Positions 19,027 through 33,466 of a stretch of 64,000 bases of DNA are shown here, piece after piece. Made by a program: the position numbers and the translations under genes. This DNA is from Beijerinckiaceae bacterium (GTDB lineage: Bacteria > Pseudomonadota > Alphaproteobacteria > Rhizobiales > Beijerinckiaceae). Positions within the stretch are counted from its first letter, which is position 1. Every line of letters begins with the position of its first letter. The notes under the pieces were generated by a model. It searched no databases and was not told the DNA's origin. It saw only the letters and a program-made list of their open reading frames with translations. The DNA is taken from assembly GCA_027531565.1 (NCBI GenBank), contig JAPZSB010000008.1, forward strand, positions 84,350 to 148,349. The letters run 5' to 3'.

Positions 19027-19484
19027 CGCCCGAACAGCGCCTCGCCAGCCTCGGCCTTGTCCTGCCGCCCGTGCCCGTGCCGGTGGCGAATTACGTGCCC
19101 TACCGCTTCGCCGGGAACCTGCTCTACCTCTCGGGGCAGGGGCCCAAGCAGCCCGATGGCACCTACCGCGCCGGCCGGCTGGGCCGCGACATCTCGATCG
19201 AGGAGGCCTATCAGGAAGCGCGGCTGACCGGCCTGCAATTGCTGGCCGTGGCGAAGGCCGCCCTCGGCGATCTGTCCCGGATCGAAGCCGTGGTCAAGCT
19301 GCTCGGCATGGTCAATGCCGAGCCGGATTTCGCGGATCATCCCAAGGTCATCAATGGCTGTTCCGACCTGCTGGTCGATGTCCTCGGGGATGCCGGGCGC
19401 CATGCCCGCTCGGCCGTCGGCATGGGCTCGCTGCCGAACCGGATGGCGGTGGAGATCGAGGCGATCCTGCTGGTGAAGAGCTGA
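19023..19484 (+). CDS. RidA-family protein (enamine/imine deaminase type)
   Basis: This 153-residue YjgF/YER057c/UK114 protein has LYLSGQGPKQPDGTYRAGRLG and a later VVKLLGMVNAEPDF segment. It belongs to the longer subfamily also called atzJ/YabJ-like (residues RSAVGMGSLPNRMAVEIEAIL). RidA proteins hydrolyse reactive enamines and imines such as 2-aminoacrylate. That fits the two PLP lyases in this operon, both of which can release aminoacrylate. The ATG at 19023 overlaps the stop of the amidohydrolase gene (ATGA). An arginine equivalent to the family's catalytic Arg cannot be placed with confidence in this subgroup. Confidence 0.85.
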   Translation: MTPEQRLASLGLVLPPVPVPVANYVPYRFAGNLLYLSGQGPKQPDGTYRAGRLGRDISIEEAYQEARLTGLQLLAVAKAALGDLSRIEAVVKLLGMVNAEPDFADHPKVINGCSDLLVDVLGDAGRHARSAVGMGSLPNRMAVEIEAILLVKS

Positions 19485-19487
19485 GCC

Positions 19488-20567
19488 ATGGCCGACCTGA
19501 AAACGCGCATCGCGCAGGAATTCGGAACGCCGCAGCTGGTTGTCGATCTCGATGTAGTCGACCGCAACATCGCGAAGGCACAGGCAGCCTGTGAAGCGAA
19601 AGGCATTGCCAACCGCCCCCATATCAAGACGCATAAATCCGTCGAGCTGATGCAGAGGCAGCTCGAGGCCGGTGCGCACGGCATCACCTGCCAGAAGATC
19701 GGCGAGGCCGAGGCCATGGCGGCCGGCGGCGCCAATGACATCTTCATTTCCTACAACCTTCTCGGCGACGAGAAGATGGCCCGGCTCGCCCGGCTGATGC
19801 AGGGTGTGACGATGCGCGTTGCGGCAGACAACCCGCTGGTGGTCGAGAATCTCGGCCGTGCCGCGGCGCAGGCTGGCACCTCCCTCTTCGTCCGCGTCGA
19901 ATGCGACACCGGACGCAAGCGGGCCGGTGTCGAAACCCCGGGCGAGGCGATCGCCCTCGCGCGGCAGATCGCGGCGACCCCGGGTCTCGTTTTCGAGGGG
20001 CTGATGCTCTACCCGCCGGAGGATGCTGCCGCCGTGACCAACGCCTTTGTGCAGGCCGTGCGCGAGGGGTTGGCCGAACACGGCATCGCCATCGGCACCC
20101 TGTCCTCGGGCGGTACGCCGAACCTCCTCACGCTGGGCAGCATCGATGGCCAGACCGAGCATCGTGCCGGCACCTCGATCTTCAACGACCGCATGATGAT
20201 GGCCGCAGGCTACGCCCGGCAGGAGGATTGCGCGCTGATGGTCTATACCACCGTCGTCAGCCGCGGCGGTCCGGAACGCGGCATCCTCGATGCGGGCTCA
20301 AAGGTCTTCACCACCGATACCGGCTGGGGGCTGACGGGCTATGGCCACATTCTCGAGCATCCCGAGGGCGAGGTGGCCCGCTTCGCCGAGGAGCACGGCT
20401 TCCTCGATCTCTCCCGCTGCAATGACCGGCCGAAGGTCGGTGACATCGTCCGTGTCATCCCGAACCATGTCTGCCCGGTGGTCAATGTGGTGGGGAGTCT
20501 TGTCTTCGTCCGCGGAGACGAGATTGTCGGCCGGACCGAGGTCGAGGCGCGTGGCGCCCTGACCTGA
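19488..20567 (+). CDS. Fold-III PLP enzyme, D-threonine aldolase / D-serine dehydratase family
   Basis: This 359-residue enzyme has an alanine-racemase-like barrel. The PLP lysine is in RPHIKTHKS (near residue 50), and the C-terminal barrel contains a metal pair in PNHVCPVVN (His about 325, then Val, then Cys). In eukaryotic-type D-serine dehydratases the zinc ligands are His-x-Cys, while classical D-threonine aldolases use His-x-Asp, so the visible motif favours a Zn-dependent dehydratase-like site. Either activity acts on D-beta-hydroxy amino acids. It is the last gene of the catabolic operon, 3 nt after the RidA gene. The substrate is not settled. Confidence 0.85.
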   Translation: MADLKTRIAQEFGTPQLVVDLDVVDRNIAKAQAACEAKGIANRPHIKTHKSVELMQRQLEAGAHGITCQKIGEAEAMAAGGANDIFISYNLLGDEKMARLARLMQGVTMRVAADNPLVVENLGRAAAQAGTSLFVRVECDTGRKRAGVETPGEAIALARQIAATPGLVFEGLMLYPPEDAAAVTNAFVQAVREGLAEHGIAIGTLSSGGTPNLLTLGSIDGQTEHRAGTSIFNDRMMMAAGYARQEDCALMVYTTVVSRGGPERGILDAGSKVFTTDTGWGLTGYGHILEHPEGEVARFAEEHGFLDLSRCNDRPKVGDIVRVIPNHVCPVVNVVGSLVFVRGDEIVGRTEVEARGALT

Positions 20568-20621
20568 GCCGGGCGCCGGCAAAGTCCCGGCGTGCGGCGC
20601 CATTCGCAGCGCAAACAGCAA

Positions 20622-20644
20622 AAAGGCCGGCATTGCCGGCCTTT
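20622..20644. terminator. Bidirectional intrinsic terminator
   Basis: AAAGGCCGGC (20622-20631) pairs perfectly with GCCGGCCTTT (20635-20644) around an ATT loop. The A-run before the stem becomes a U-run on the minus strand, and CTTTC follows on the plus strand. It lies between the convergent 3' ends of the catabolic operon and the photosynthesis superoperon and could end both transcripts. Confidence 0.8.
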
Positions 20645-20669
20645 CGCGCGTTAACCCGAAGGGGAGAGC

Positions 20670-21053
20670 TTACTTCTTCTTCCCGTCGGCGCCGTACTGG
20701 CTGAGGAAGGCGATCAGGTTCTTGATCTGCGTCTCGTCCTTCAGGCCCGGATAGACCATCTTGGTGCCGGGCGTCACGCCGCGCGGATCCTTGATGTAGA
20801 CCGTGAAGTTCTCGACACTCCAGACCTTGTCGAGCGCCTTGTAGGCATTGGAATAGGAATAGCCTTCGATTGAGCCCGCCTTCCGGCCGAAGAGGCCATT
20901 CAGCTGGGGACCGACGCCATTCTTCGCGTTTTCACCGATCTGGTGGCAGGTACGGCACTGGGCGAAGACCCGCCCGCCGGCCTCGGCATCCTGGGCCTTG
21001 GCCGCGAACGGCGTCAGGGCAAGCGCGGCGACCGAAAATACAAGAGCTCTCAT
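20670..21053 (-). CDS. cycA: Class I c-type cytochrome (cytochrome c2-like)
   Basis: This 127-residue exported cytochrome has a signal peptide (MRALVFSVAALALTPFAAKA, cleavage about residue 20-21). The haem-binding CRTCH is at residues 33-37, with the methionine ligand in GTKMVYPG. It probably carries electrons from the cytochrome bc1 complex to the photosynthetic reaction centre, the role of cytochrome c2, and possibly to oxidases. It is the last gene of the minus-strand superoperon, downstream of hemA as in several Rhizobiales PGCs. The start at 21053 is chosen because it begins the signal peptide; the upstream in-frame start adds a non-signal segment. Confidence 0.85.
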   Translation of the reverse strand: MRALVFSVAALALTPFAAKAQDAEAGGRVFAQCRTCHQIGENAKNGVGPQLNGLFGRKAGSIEGYSYSNAYKALDKVWSVENFTVYIKDPRGVTPGTKMVYPGLKDETQIKNLIAFLSQYGADGKKK

Positions 21054-21133
21054 GGCATTTCCTCGGCTTGGGTCGCGGCAGAATCCGCGATGACACGTTT
21101 TACGCAGGACGGAAGCGACTGGATGACAGGATG

Positions 21134-22345
21134 TCACGCCGCCCGCTTCAGCCCTACCATGGACCAGATCGAGGACAGCGCTTCGACCAGCTTGCGGATA
21201 TCCTCGTCGGAATGCAACGGGGTCGGTGTGATCCGCAGCCTTTCGGTCCCGCGCGGCACGGTCGGGTAGTTGATCGGCTGCACATAGATGTCGAAGCGCT
21301 CGATCAGGTCATCGCTGAGCTTCTTGCACAGGGCCGCATCGCCCACCATCACCGGCACGATATGGCTCGGATTCGGCATATGCGGGATGCCGGCCTCATC
21401 GAGCGCTGCCCGCACCTGGGCCACGCGCTCCTGGTGGCCGATCCGCTCGGCATCGCTGTTCCGCAGATGCCGGATGCTGGCCAGGGCACCCGCCGCGATG
21501 GCCGGCGGCAGCGCCGTCGAGAAGATGAAGCCCGAGGCGAAGCTGCGGACGAAATCACACATCGCCGCCGAACCGGCAATATAGCCGCCCAGAACGCCGA
21601 TGGCCTTGCCGAGCGTGCCTTCGATGATGTCGATCCGGTCGCTCATCCCGTCACGCGCCGCGATGCCCGCCCCGCCCGGGCCATAAAGCCCGACGGAATG
21701 GACCTCGTCGATATAGGTCAGCGCGCCGTAATCCTCGGCGGCCTCGACGATCTCACGCACGGGGGCAACATCACCATCCATGGAATAGACCGACTCGAAC
21801 AGCACGAATTTCGGCACTTTCGGATCCAGCGCGCGCAGGTGACGCCGCAGGTCATCCGGGTTGTTGTGCTCGAACACGATCTTCTTGGCGCGGCTGTGGC
21901 GCATGCCCTCGATCATCGAGGCATGGTTGAGCGCATCCGAGAGGATGACGCATTCCGGCAGTTTCGAGGCGATGGTGCTGATCGCAGCCCAGTTCGACAT
22001 ATAGCCGGAGTTGAAGAGCAGCGCCGCTTCCTTGTTGTGGAGCGCGGCCAGCTCCTTCTCGATCATCACGTGGTAATGGTTCGTGCCCGCGATGTTGCGC
22101 GTGCCCCCCGCACCGGCGCCGCAAGTGTCGAGCGCTTCGTGCATGGCTTCGAGCACATCGGGGTGCTGCCCCATGCCGAGATAGTCGTTCGAGCACCAGA
22201 CCGTGACATCGCGCGGCCCGGACGGCCCGTGGAACGTCGCCCGGGGGAACTGCCCGGCCTTGCGTTCGAGATCGGCGAAAACGCGGTAGCGGCCCTCGTT
22301 GCGGAGCGAGGCCAGCTCGCGGCGAAAGAAAGTCTCGAATTTCAT
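21134..22345 (-). CDS. hemA: 5-aminolevulinate synthase
   Basis: This enzyme condenses glycine with succinyl-CoA to 5-aminolevulinate, the first committed step of haem and bacteriochlorophyll synthesis in alphaproteobacteria. The 403 residues are of standard length. Motifs seen are [32 protein letters not shown] and [15 protein letters not shown], with the PLP lysine in [15 protein letters not shown] near residue 245. The ATG at 22345 overlaps the stop of puhE by 4 nt, so hemA is translationally coupled to the reaction-centre assembly gene. A second ALA synthase gene elsewhere in the genome is possible. Confidence 0.96.
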   Translation of the reverse strand: MKFETFFRRELASLRNEGRYRVFADLERKAGQFPRATFHGPSGPRDVTVWCSNDYLGMGQHPDVLEAMHEALDTCGAGAGGTRNIAGTNHYHVMIEKELAALHNKEAALLFNSGYMSNWAAISTIASKLPECVILSDALNHASMIEGMRHSRAKKIVFEHNNPDDLRRHLRALDPKVPKFVLFESVYSMDGDVAPVREIVEAAEDYGALTYIDEVHSVGLYGPGGAGIAARDGMSDRIDIIEGTLGKAIGVLGGYIAGSAAMCDFVRSFASGFIFSTALPPAIAAGALASIRHLRNSDAERIGHQERVAQVRAALDEAGIPHMPNPSHIVPVMVGDAALCKKLSDDLIERFDIYVQPINYPTVPRGTERLRITPTPLHSDEDIRKLVEALSSIWSMVGLKRAA

Positions 22346-23250
22346 CGGCTGGTTCCTCCACAGACTAGGGACTTCGGCCAGGTTTCCGGCGCAACGGCGG
22401 GCGCCGCTCCCGGCTGGCTTATGGCAAGAAGCACGGGGCAGGCGGCAGCCCTCTCCGCGGCTTCGGTCGGCTTCGGTGCTTCCGGCACCGGCGGACGGGA
22501 GGCGAGACCCCAGGACCAGAGCTCGCCGAAAGGCAGGGGAATGACGAGGAACCAGTGCTCCAGCACCGCCAGCGCCATCAGGGCGGCGATCAGGGCATGG
22601 CCTGTCGCCTCGAAGCTGCCGGCCGGCGCGGCCAGCATGCTGTGGCACAGCCAGGCGGTGACCAGCGTCGAGATCGTGACCGAAAACGGGAACAGCCCGT
22701 TCATCGGCCGTTTCTTGAAATAGGTGGCGAGATAGGCGAGATGCGGCGGCAGGAATTCCACCGTCACGTTCGGCACGCCGAGGAAGATGTTGAATTTCGT
22801 GCTGAGCCGCATCAGCCAGAGCACGAGGAAGAGCCGCATGCCGACCTGGTTGGGTTCGTCCCAGGTCACCGCGGCGATCGCCAGCGCCGAGGCGAGGATC
22901 AGCAATTCGTGATGGATCAGGGTCTGCGTCGCCGCGACGAACCGCGCCCAGCCGCGGATGCCGGGCGGTGAGGGGGTGCGGCGGCTGCCGGTGACATGCC
23001 CGAGCAGGAAGCCGATCTCGTTCCAGGCCCAGACGGCCATGGCGCCGAAAAAGGCGATATAGGCCCCGGCCGGCGTCGTCATGCGCGCGCTGGCGAACAG
23101 GGCGGCGAGACCGCCCAGTCCGACCAGCGTGGCGATGGCCATGCTCCAGCCATAGGTCGCGCGCGGCAGCCCGGTCAGGAACAGCACCGCGCCGGTGGCG
23201 AACCACCAGACGAAGAGCGTCATGACGATCGGGAGGGCGAGCGCGTCCAT
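22342..23250 (-). CDS. puhE: Photosynthetic complex assembly protein PuhE (DUF3623)
   Basis: This 302-residue membrane protein has about seven hydrophobic helices and segments typical of Puh[42 protein letters not shown] and [14 protein letters not shown]. In Rhodobacter capsulatus PuhE modulates reaction-centre and light-harvesting complex formation. The start at 23250 gives a hydrophobic N-terminus; longer in-frame readings run into the acsF region. It lies between acsF and hemA, the conserved position. Confidence 0.92.
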   Translation of the reverse strand: MDALALPIVMTLFVWWFATGAVLFLTGLPRATYGWSMAIATLVGLGGLAALFASARMTTPAGAYIAFFGAMAVWAWNEIGFLLGHVTGSRRTPSPPGIRGWARFVAATQTLIHHELLILASALAIAAVTWDEPNQVGMRLFLVLWLMRLSTKFNIFLGVPNVTVEFLPPHLAYLATYFKKRPMNGLFPFSVTISTLVTAWLCHSMLAAPAGSFEATGHALIAALMALAVLEHWFLVIPLPFGELWSWGLASRPPVPEAPKPTEAAERAAACPVLLAISQPGAAPAVAPETWPKSLVCGGTSR

Positions 23251-23263
23251 GGCCGGTTCCGGT

Positions 23264-24349
23264 TCAGTAGCTCGGATAGAGCCGGCTGGTGGCCGGGATC
23301 GTGTTCGACTTGACCGGCAGGAAGTAGAGCTTCGCCATCGTGGCCGCGATCTGGGCCATGGCGGCATAGCGCTTCACCTTGCCGATCACCCCGCCCTGCT
23401 CGTCGGCATCGGCGATCTTCTCGTTCAGGACGAGCAGCCGGTCGAGGCCCTTGCGGAAGGCGGGATGGTCGATATCCAGTTCCAGCGGGAAGCACTGGCG
23501 CGAGATCTCCGACGTCACCCGGAAGACGCGCATGCCGTATTCCTTCGGATCGATGCCCAGAGCCTTGTGGAAGGCCGGCCGCGCATGATCCCGGACATAC
23601 ATCGTCGCGAATACCGCGAGCAGGAAGAAGCGGATCCAGTACTTGTTGTAGCCGCGCAGCAGATGCGGGTTGGCCCGCATCAGCAGCGAGAAGGCCTCGC
23701 CATGGCGGAACTCGTCATTGCACCATTCCTCGAACCATTTGAAGATCGGGTGGATGCGCAGTTCCGGATGCTTTTCGAGATGCCGGAAGATCGTGATATA
23801 ACGCGCATAGCCGATCTTCTCGGAGAGATAGGTCGCGTAGTAGATGTATTTCGGCTTGAAGTAGGTGTATTTCTTCGCCTTGGTCAGGAAGCCGAGATCG
23901 ACACCGACACCGAAATCCTTCAGGGCATCGTTGATGAAGCCGGCATGCCGGGCCTCGTCACGGCTCATATACTTGAAGAGCTCGCAGATTTCCTTGTTGG
24001 TTCCGCGCTTCTTCATTTCGGCATAGAGTACGCAGCCCGAGAATTCGGCCGTGCAGGAGCTGATCAGGAAGTCGATCATTTCCTTCCGGAGCTGGCCCTG
24101 GAGATGCGACATGTCCGAGTTCCACTCGGCATTGCGCTGGAAATGGCCCTTGTTCGGGTCGCTCTTCATCTCGGCCAGCAGCGCATCCCATTCCTCGCGG
24201 ACGGGCGTCACATCGACCTTGTCGAGCTCGTCGAAATCGGTGGTGTAGAAGCGCGGCGTCAGGACCGTGTCGGCCTGCGCGATCCGCGTGGCTTCGCTGG
24301 TGTCGATCGCCGGGGCATTGCGGACATCGAGTGTGGTGGTCGCGCTCAT
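23264..24349 (-). CDS. acsF: Aerobic Mg-protoporphyrin IX monomethyl ester oxidative cyclase
   Basis: AcsF is a di-iron monooxygenase that forms ring E, making divinyl protochlorophyllide from Mg-protoporphyrin monomethyl ester and oxygen. The 361 residues carry ferritin-like iron-binding glutamate/histidine motifs: [36 protein letters not shown] near residue 135, and [14 protein letters not shown]. Its presence means the cell can make bacteriochlorophyll in air. bchE, the oxygen-independent enzyme, is not in the window. The start overlaps the end of the upstream 105-residue gene by 4 nt, consistent with a joint function. Confidence 0.96.
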   Translation of the reverse strand: MSATTTLDVRNAPAIDTSEATRIAQADTVLTPRFYTTDFDELDKVDVTPVREEWDALLAEMKSDPNKGHFQRNAEWNSDMSHLQGQLRKEMIDFLISSCTAEFSGCVLYAEMKKRGTNKEICELFKYMSRDEARHAGFINDALKDFGVGVDLGFLTKAKKYTYFKPKYIYYATYLSEKIGYARYITIFRHLEKHPELRIHPIFKWFEEWCNDEFRHGEAFSLLMRANPHLLRGYNKYWIRFFLLAVFATMYVRDHARPAFHKALGIDPKEYGMRVFRVTSEISRQCFPLELDIDHPAFRKGLDRLLVLNEKIADADEQGGVIGKVKRYAAMAQIAATMAKLYFLPVKSNTIPATSRLYPSY

Positions 24350-24663
24350 AGCCGGGTCCTTTCCGAGAAGCTGAATTCAAGCAGTTCCATCATTTCGAGA
24401 CGGCCGGTGGCCTTGGTCCACAGGCGCTCGATCGGGCCGGCGCGGACGACGGTGGCCGTCCGGCGGATTTCGGCGGTCTCGCCATAGGGCACCTTGACGG
24501 GCGAACCGTGGACGATCACCTCGTCGCCGGGATAGATCGGCACGTTGTCGTCAAGCTCGACATGGGCGTGCAGGCTCTCGAACGTATGCGAGACGCGGAT
24601 CGTGCAGCCGACATCGAATTTTCGGGCGTTGATGTCGGGGGGAGAGTGGGTTCCAAGCTGCAT
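24346..24663 (-). CDS. bciE: Small protein upstream of acsF, probable cyclase subunit BciE
   Basis: This 105-residue soluble protein has no signal or membrane segment. It carries [22 protein letters not shown] followed by [37 protein letters not shown]. The position between puhC and acsF, with a 4-nt overlap into acsF, matches the small gene shown in Rhodobacter sphaeroides to encode BciE, an accessory subunit needed by alphaproteobacterial AcsF. The assignment rests on length, context and resemblance. The alternative is an uncharacterised PGC protein. Confidence 0.65.
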   Translation of the reverse strand: MQLGTHSPPDINARKFDVGCTIRVSHTFESLHAHVELDDNVPIYPGDEVIVHGSPVKVPYGETAEIRRTATVVRAGPIERLWTKATGRLEMMELLEFSFSERTRL

Positions 24664-24695
24664 CGGTTTCCTCCGTTTCGTTCGGGGTTTTGCGT

Positions 24696-25190
24696 TCAGT
24701 TCTGGTTCTTCGGCAGGCTAGGCGTGGAAAGGCCGGTCTGGCTTTGTCCCTGGTCAATCAGCCGGCCGACATGCTGGCTGTGGCTCGGGCCGAAGCCGTC
24801 AAGTTCGATGCGCTCGCCCGAGAGCGGGTCGATCACCGCGTGGCGGCCATTGGCGCGCTTGACCAGTTGATACGGCGCGTCCCGGTCGAGTTGCCGCATC
24901 GCGCGGTCGCGGTTCAGGCTGCGATGGATGCCGCGCATGAAGCCGCTGCCATCGGTGGGCAGGTGTTCGATCACCCGGTCATCCGGCAGGCGGCGGATCA
25001 GCATGCTGCCATCCGGCCGGGCCTCGAACCGGATCGAGACCTCGGCGACCACGGGCGGCATCGGTGCCGGGCCGTTGACCGCCTTCTGGTAGCGGCCGAT
25101 CCCGGCCGAGACCATGGCCAGCACCATCAGGCTGGCGGCACCCGCCAGGAACCATCCCGGAAAGACCGAACCCTTGGTGGTGGTGGCCAT
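24696..25190 (-). CDS. puhC: Photosynthetic complex assembly protein PuhC
   Basis: This 164-residue protein has one N-terminal membrane anchor (FPGWFLAGAASLMVLAMVSAGIG) and a periplasmic domain with the PuhC pattern: VSIRFEARPDGSMLIRRL, GSGFMRGIHRSLNRDRAM and the PYQLVKRANGRHAVIDP region. In Rhodobacter PuhC is needed for normal LH1-reaction-centre core assembly. It is part of the puhABC block. Confidence 0.9.
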   Translation of the reverse strand: MATTTKGSVFPGWFLAGAASLMVLAMVSAGIGRYQKAVNGPAPMPPVVAEVSIRFEARPDGSMLIRRLPDDRVIEHLPTDGSGFMRGIHRSLNRDRAMRQLDRDAPYQLVKRANGRHAVIDPLSGERIELDGFGPSHSQHVGRLIDQGQSQTGLSTPSLPKNQN

Positions 25191-25205
25191 GGGCGTCTCC
25201 TGTCC

Positions 25206-25892
25206 TCAGCGGGCGGCCGAAGCGAGGGACGATCCCTCGATCAGCGGCGTTTCGGGCAGCGGCGCGGGGCGCGTCGCCGGCAGGGTGAGGCTCGTCTCGC
25301 CTTCGGGGCTGGCGGCTTCGAGGGCATGCGCCAGGATCGAGGCAACGGCGTCGAGATCCGCGAGGGCGCGGAAGCTCGGCTCCGGCTTGCTGAGCTGCCA
25401 GGGCCGGGCATGCGGCCAGAGCACGAGCGCGTTCAGCCGGTTGGTCTCGCCCATCGCAAGGCTGATATCGCCCGATCCATCCGCCCAGCGGCGGACGGAG
25501 GCGCCCTGGATGCAGCCGAAGGGCAGGTTGAACGTCATCGGCAGGGCCACGCCGATGCGCATCACGACGCGCTTCGAGGTGATGCTGTAGACGCTCGACC
25601 GCGCCACCAGCCAGGCGACCAGCGCCAGCAGGCCGATGGCAAGCATGGCGGCCACGGTGATCGGCACGATGGAGCGGAACACCATCGGCCAGCCGCCGCC
25701 GACCCACCAGGTGCTGAAGCCGGTCCAGCCGATCAGCACGGCGAAATAGGCCGAGACGAAGCGCAGGTGGAAGCCGCGCCAGGCAAGGACCTTCCAGTCG
25801 GGCGCTCCCTGCCAGAGCAGGGTTTCGCCCTCCGGAAGCCGGGCGGGAAGGCCCCGCACCGGCTCTACGGCGAAATCGTCATGATCGCTCAT
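25206..25892 (-). CDS. puhB: Reaction-centre assembly protein PuhB
   Basis: This 228-residue membrane protein has a PH-like domain. LPEGETLLWQGAPDWKVLA at about residues 19-37 precedes three hydrophobic helices, and YSITSKRVVMRIGVALPMTFNLPF is typical of bacterial PH domains. PuhB helps form reaction centres in Rhodobacter capsulatus. The start overlaps the puhA stop by 4 nt. Confidence 0.92.
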   Translation of the reverse strand: MSDHDDFAVEPVRGLPARLPEGETLLWQGAPDWKVLAWRGFHLRFVSAYFAVLIGWTGFSTWWVGGGWPMVFRSIVPITVAAMLAIGLLALVAWLVARSSVYSITSKRVVMRIGVALPMTFNLPFGCIQGASVRRWADGSGDISLAMGETNRLNALVLWPHARPWQLSKPEPSFRALADLDAVASILAHALEAASPEGETSLTLPATRPAPLPETPLIEGSSLASAAR

Positions 25893-26665
25893 ATCAGGGG
25901 CTCCGCGCGTTCCGGCGTCGCATAGAGGGTGCCCGAGCCGTAATAGGCACAGATCCGGTCTTCCTCGAGCAGCGTCACGACATCCGCCTTGGCGGTGCCG
26001 GGGACGTTCTCGAACTGGGCCCCGGTAATGGCATCCACCACCACGCGGCCCGGCCAGGTCTTCACCACCGAGAAGGTCATCGGCAGCAGGATGCGGCGCT
26101 TGCCCTTGGCGGTCTCGACCTCGAGATAGCGGGCGAGGGCTTCGGAGCGGTCGACCCAGATATCGACGACCGTGCCGCCGATCTCGCCGTCACAGCCGAC
26201 GACTGGCATACCGCGGGGATCGGGATCGCGCGAGGCGGTGGCATAGGACGTTGCCACCCGCATCGGTACGATGCGCGGCGTGTTGTGGGTGGTCATGTCC
26301 GGCTTGTCGGCGCGCTCCGCCCAGGAACCCGGGCCGATGCAATCGTTCAGCGGAACGGCATTGTTGGGCTCCAGCGGGGCGCCGGGCAGGATCGAGGTCG
26401 GCTTGCCCGGAACCGGGCGGGCATCCGGCCGGCCATCCGGGGCGAGCTTGGTCGTCCCGTCGGGCAGGCGGAACGTCTTCGCCGGCGGATAGAACATGAG
26501 GCTCGACAGCCGGAACTTGCCGGGTTGCGTCGCTTCCTCGACCGGATATCCCTCGCGCTGCGCTTCGCGCTGCAAATAGTAGATCAGCCCGGCGAAGAAG
26601 ATCCAGAACAGGTAGAGCGATATGATCGCGAGATCATAATGGTCGGCGAGACTTTGTGGCTCCAT
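25889..26665 (-). CDS. puhA: Photosynthetic reaction centre subunit H
   Basis: Subunit H caps the L and M core on the cytoplasmic face and helps proton transfer to quinone QB. The 258 residues have one N-terminal membrane helix (YDLAIISLYLFWIFFAGLIYYL, about residues 10-31) and then a cytoplasmic PRC-barrel domain, with PVVGCDGEIGGTVVDIWVDR and YLEVETAKGKRRILLPMTF. The L and M genes (pufL, pufM) should lie just beyond the right edge, after pufB. Downstream puhB overlaps it. Confidence 0.97.
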   Translation of the reverse strand: MEPQSLADHYDLAIISLYLFWIFFAGLIYYLQREAQREGYPVEEATQPGKFRLSSLMFYPPAKTFRLPDGTTKLAPDGRPDARPVPGKPTSILPGAPLEPNNAVPLNDCIGPGSWAERADKPDMTTHNTPRIVPMRVATSYATASRDPDPRGMPVVGCDGEIGGTVVDIWVDRSEALARYLEVETAKGKRRILLPMTFSVVKTWPGRVVVDAITGAQFENVPGTAKADVVTLLEEDRICAYYGSGTLYATPERAEPLI

Positions 26666-26689
26666 GGGATGTCCTCCTCGAAGCGGGGG

Positions 26690-28116
26690 TTAACTGGGGA
26701 ACTCGGCAAGACGCAGTCGGGTCGAGCCCCTTTCCTCGCGGCTGAACCGCGCCCGGACCAACGGGCCAAGCGCGACGAGCGTCGAGAAAAGAAGCAGGAT
26801 TTCAATGTGATAGACGAAGCCATACGCGGCGGAGGGCGAAGCGAAGGCCGCCCCGAGCGAGCCCGCCTTGCCCAGCAGGGCGATGCTGTCGCGGACGATC
26901 CCGCCCACGGCGATGGCGAGGCCGGCGCAACTCGCCTGCACCGCGCCCCAGGCACCGAGCGCGAGGCCGACAAGGCCGCCGGTTTCCAGCGACATCGCCG
27001 CCATCAGCGTGCTCACCGCGAACAGCCCGGCCCCGAACCCGATCAGGCCGACACCGGCCCGGAACAGCGTGGGGGATTGCAGGGCACCGGCGAAGATCAC
27101 CATCGAGAAGGCCACGAGGCCGACCAGCACGCCGATCGCGGCGAGGCGGCAGGGATGGAGGCCCCGGGCCAGCCAGTGTGCCGCCAGCGCGAAGGCCAGC
27201 AGCGAGCCGGCGCCGAGCAGGGCGGTGAGCATCGTCGTCGCGCTCACCGACAGGCCGAGCACCTCGGCGCCATAGGGCTCGAGGATGATGTCCTGCATGT
27301 TGAACCCGGCGGTGCCGAGACCGACCGCCACAAGGAAGCGCCGCGCCGGACGGTTGGCGGCGAACAGGGCCCAGGCCTCGCGGAAGCTTGGTTTCGTCCC
27401 GGCTTTCGGCGGCGGGGCGCGACGCGCCTCCTGCTTCCAGAGCGCGATGACGTTGAGGAAGAACGTTGTCACCGCCGCGCCCTGGATCACCTGGATCAGG
27501 CGCATCGGGTTGAAATCGGCGAGGAGCAGCGAGAACACATAGCCACTGACGATCGTTCCGATCAGGAACACCACATACATCAGCGCGACAACGCGCGGGC
27601 GCTGTTCCTCCGCGGCGAGATCGGTCGCAAGGGCAAGGCCGGCCGTCTGCGTGGTATGCAGCCCCGCACCGGCCAGCAGGAAGGCGAAGGCCGCCCCGAC
27701 CTGCCCGACCCAGGCCGGCGCATCGTGATCGTCACCCAGCAGCAGCAGCGCAAACGGCATGATGGCGAGGCCGCCGAATTGCAGCATCGTGCCGGCCCAG
27801 ACGTAAGGGACACGCTTCCAGCCGAAGGCCGAGCGATGCGTGTCGGAGCGGAAGCCCACCAGCGCCCGGAACGGCGCGGCGAGGAAGGGGATTGCCACCA
27901 TGATGGCGACGAGCGAGGCGGAAACGCCCAGCTCGACGATCATCACCCGGTTGAGCGTGCCAAGGAGCAGCACGGTCGCCATGCCCACCGACACCTGGAA
28001 CAGCGCAAGCCGCATCAGCCGGGCAAGCGGAAGCTCCGGCGTCGCGGCATCGGCAAACGGCAGGTAGCGGGAATCGATCCGCTTCAGCCGGTCCAGGATC
28101 AGGCGGTTCAGGCTGC

Positions 28117-28120
<4 letters not shown>
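26690..28120 (-). CDS. lhaA: Light-harvesting complex assembly protein LhaA (BCD-family MFS carrier)
   Basis: This 476-residue protein has about twelve membrane helices and belongs to the bacteriochlorophyll-delivery (PucC/LhaA) branch of the major facilitator superfamily. Features include LFQVSVGMATVLLLGTLNRVMIVELG, RALVGFRSDTHRSAFGWKRVPY, and a helix carrying MQDIILEPYGAEVLGLS. LhaA assists LH1 antenna assembly. The position between bchM and puhA is the conserved one. The start overlaps bchM by 4 nt. Confidence 0.92.
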
Positions 28121-33440
<5,320 letters not shown>

Positions 33441-33466
<26 letters not shown>

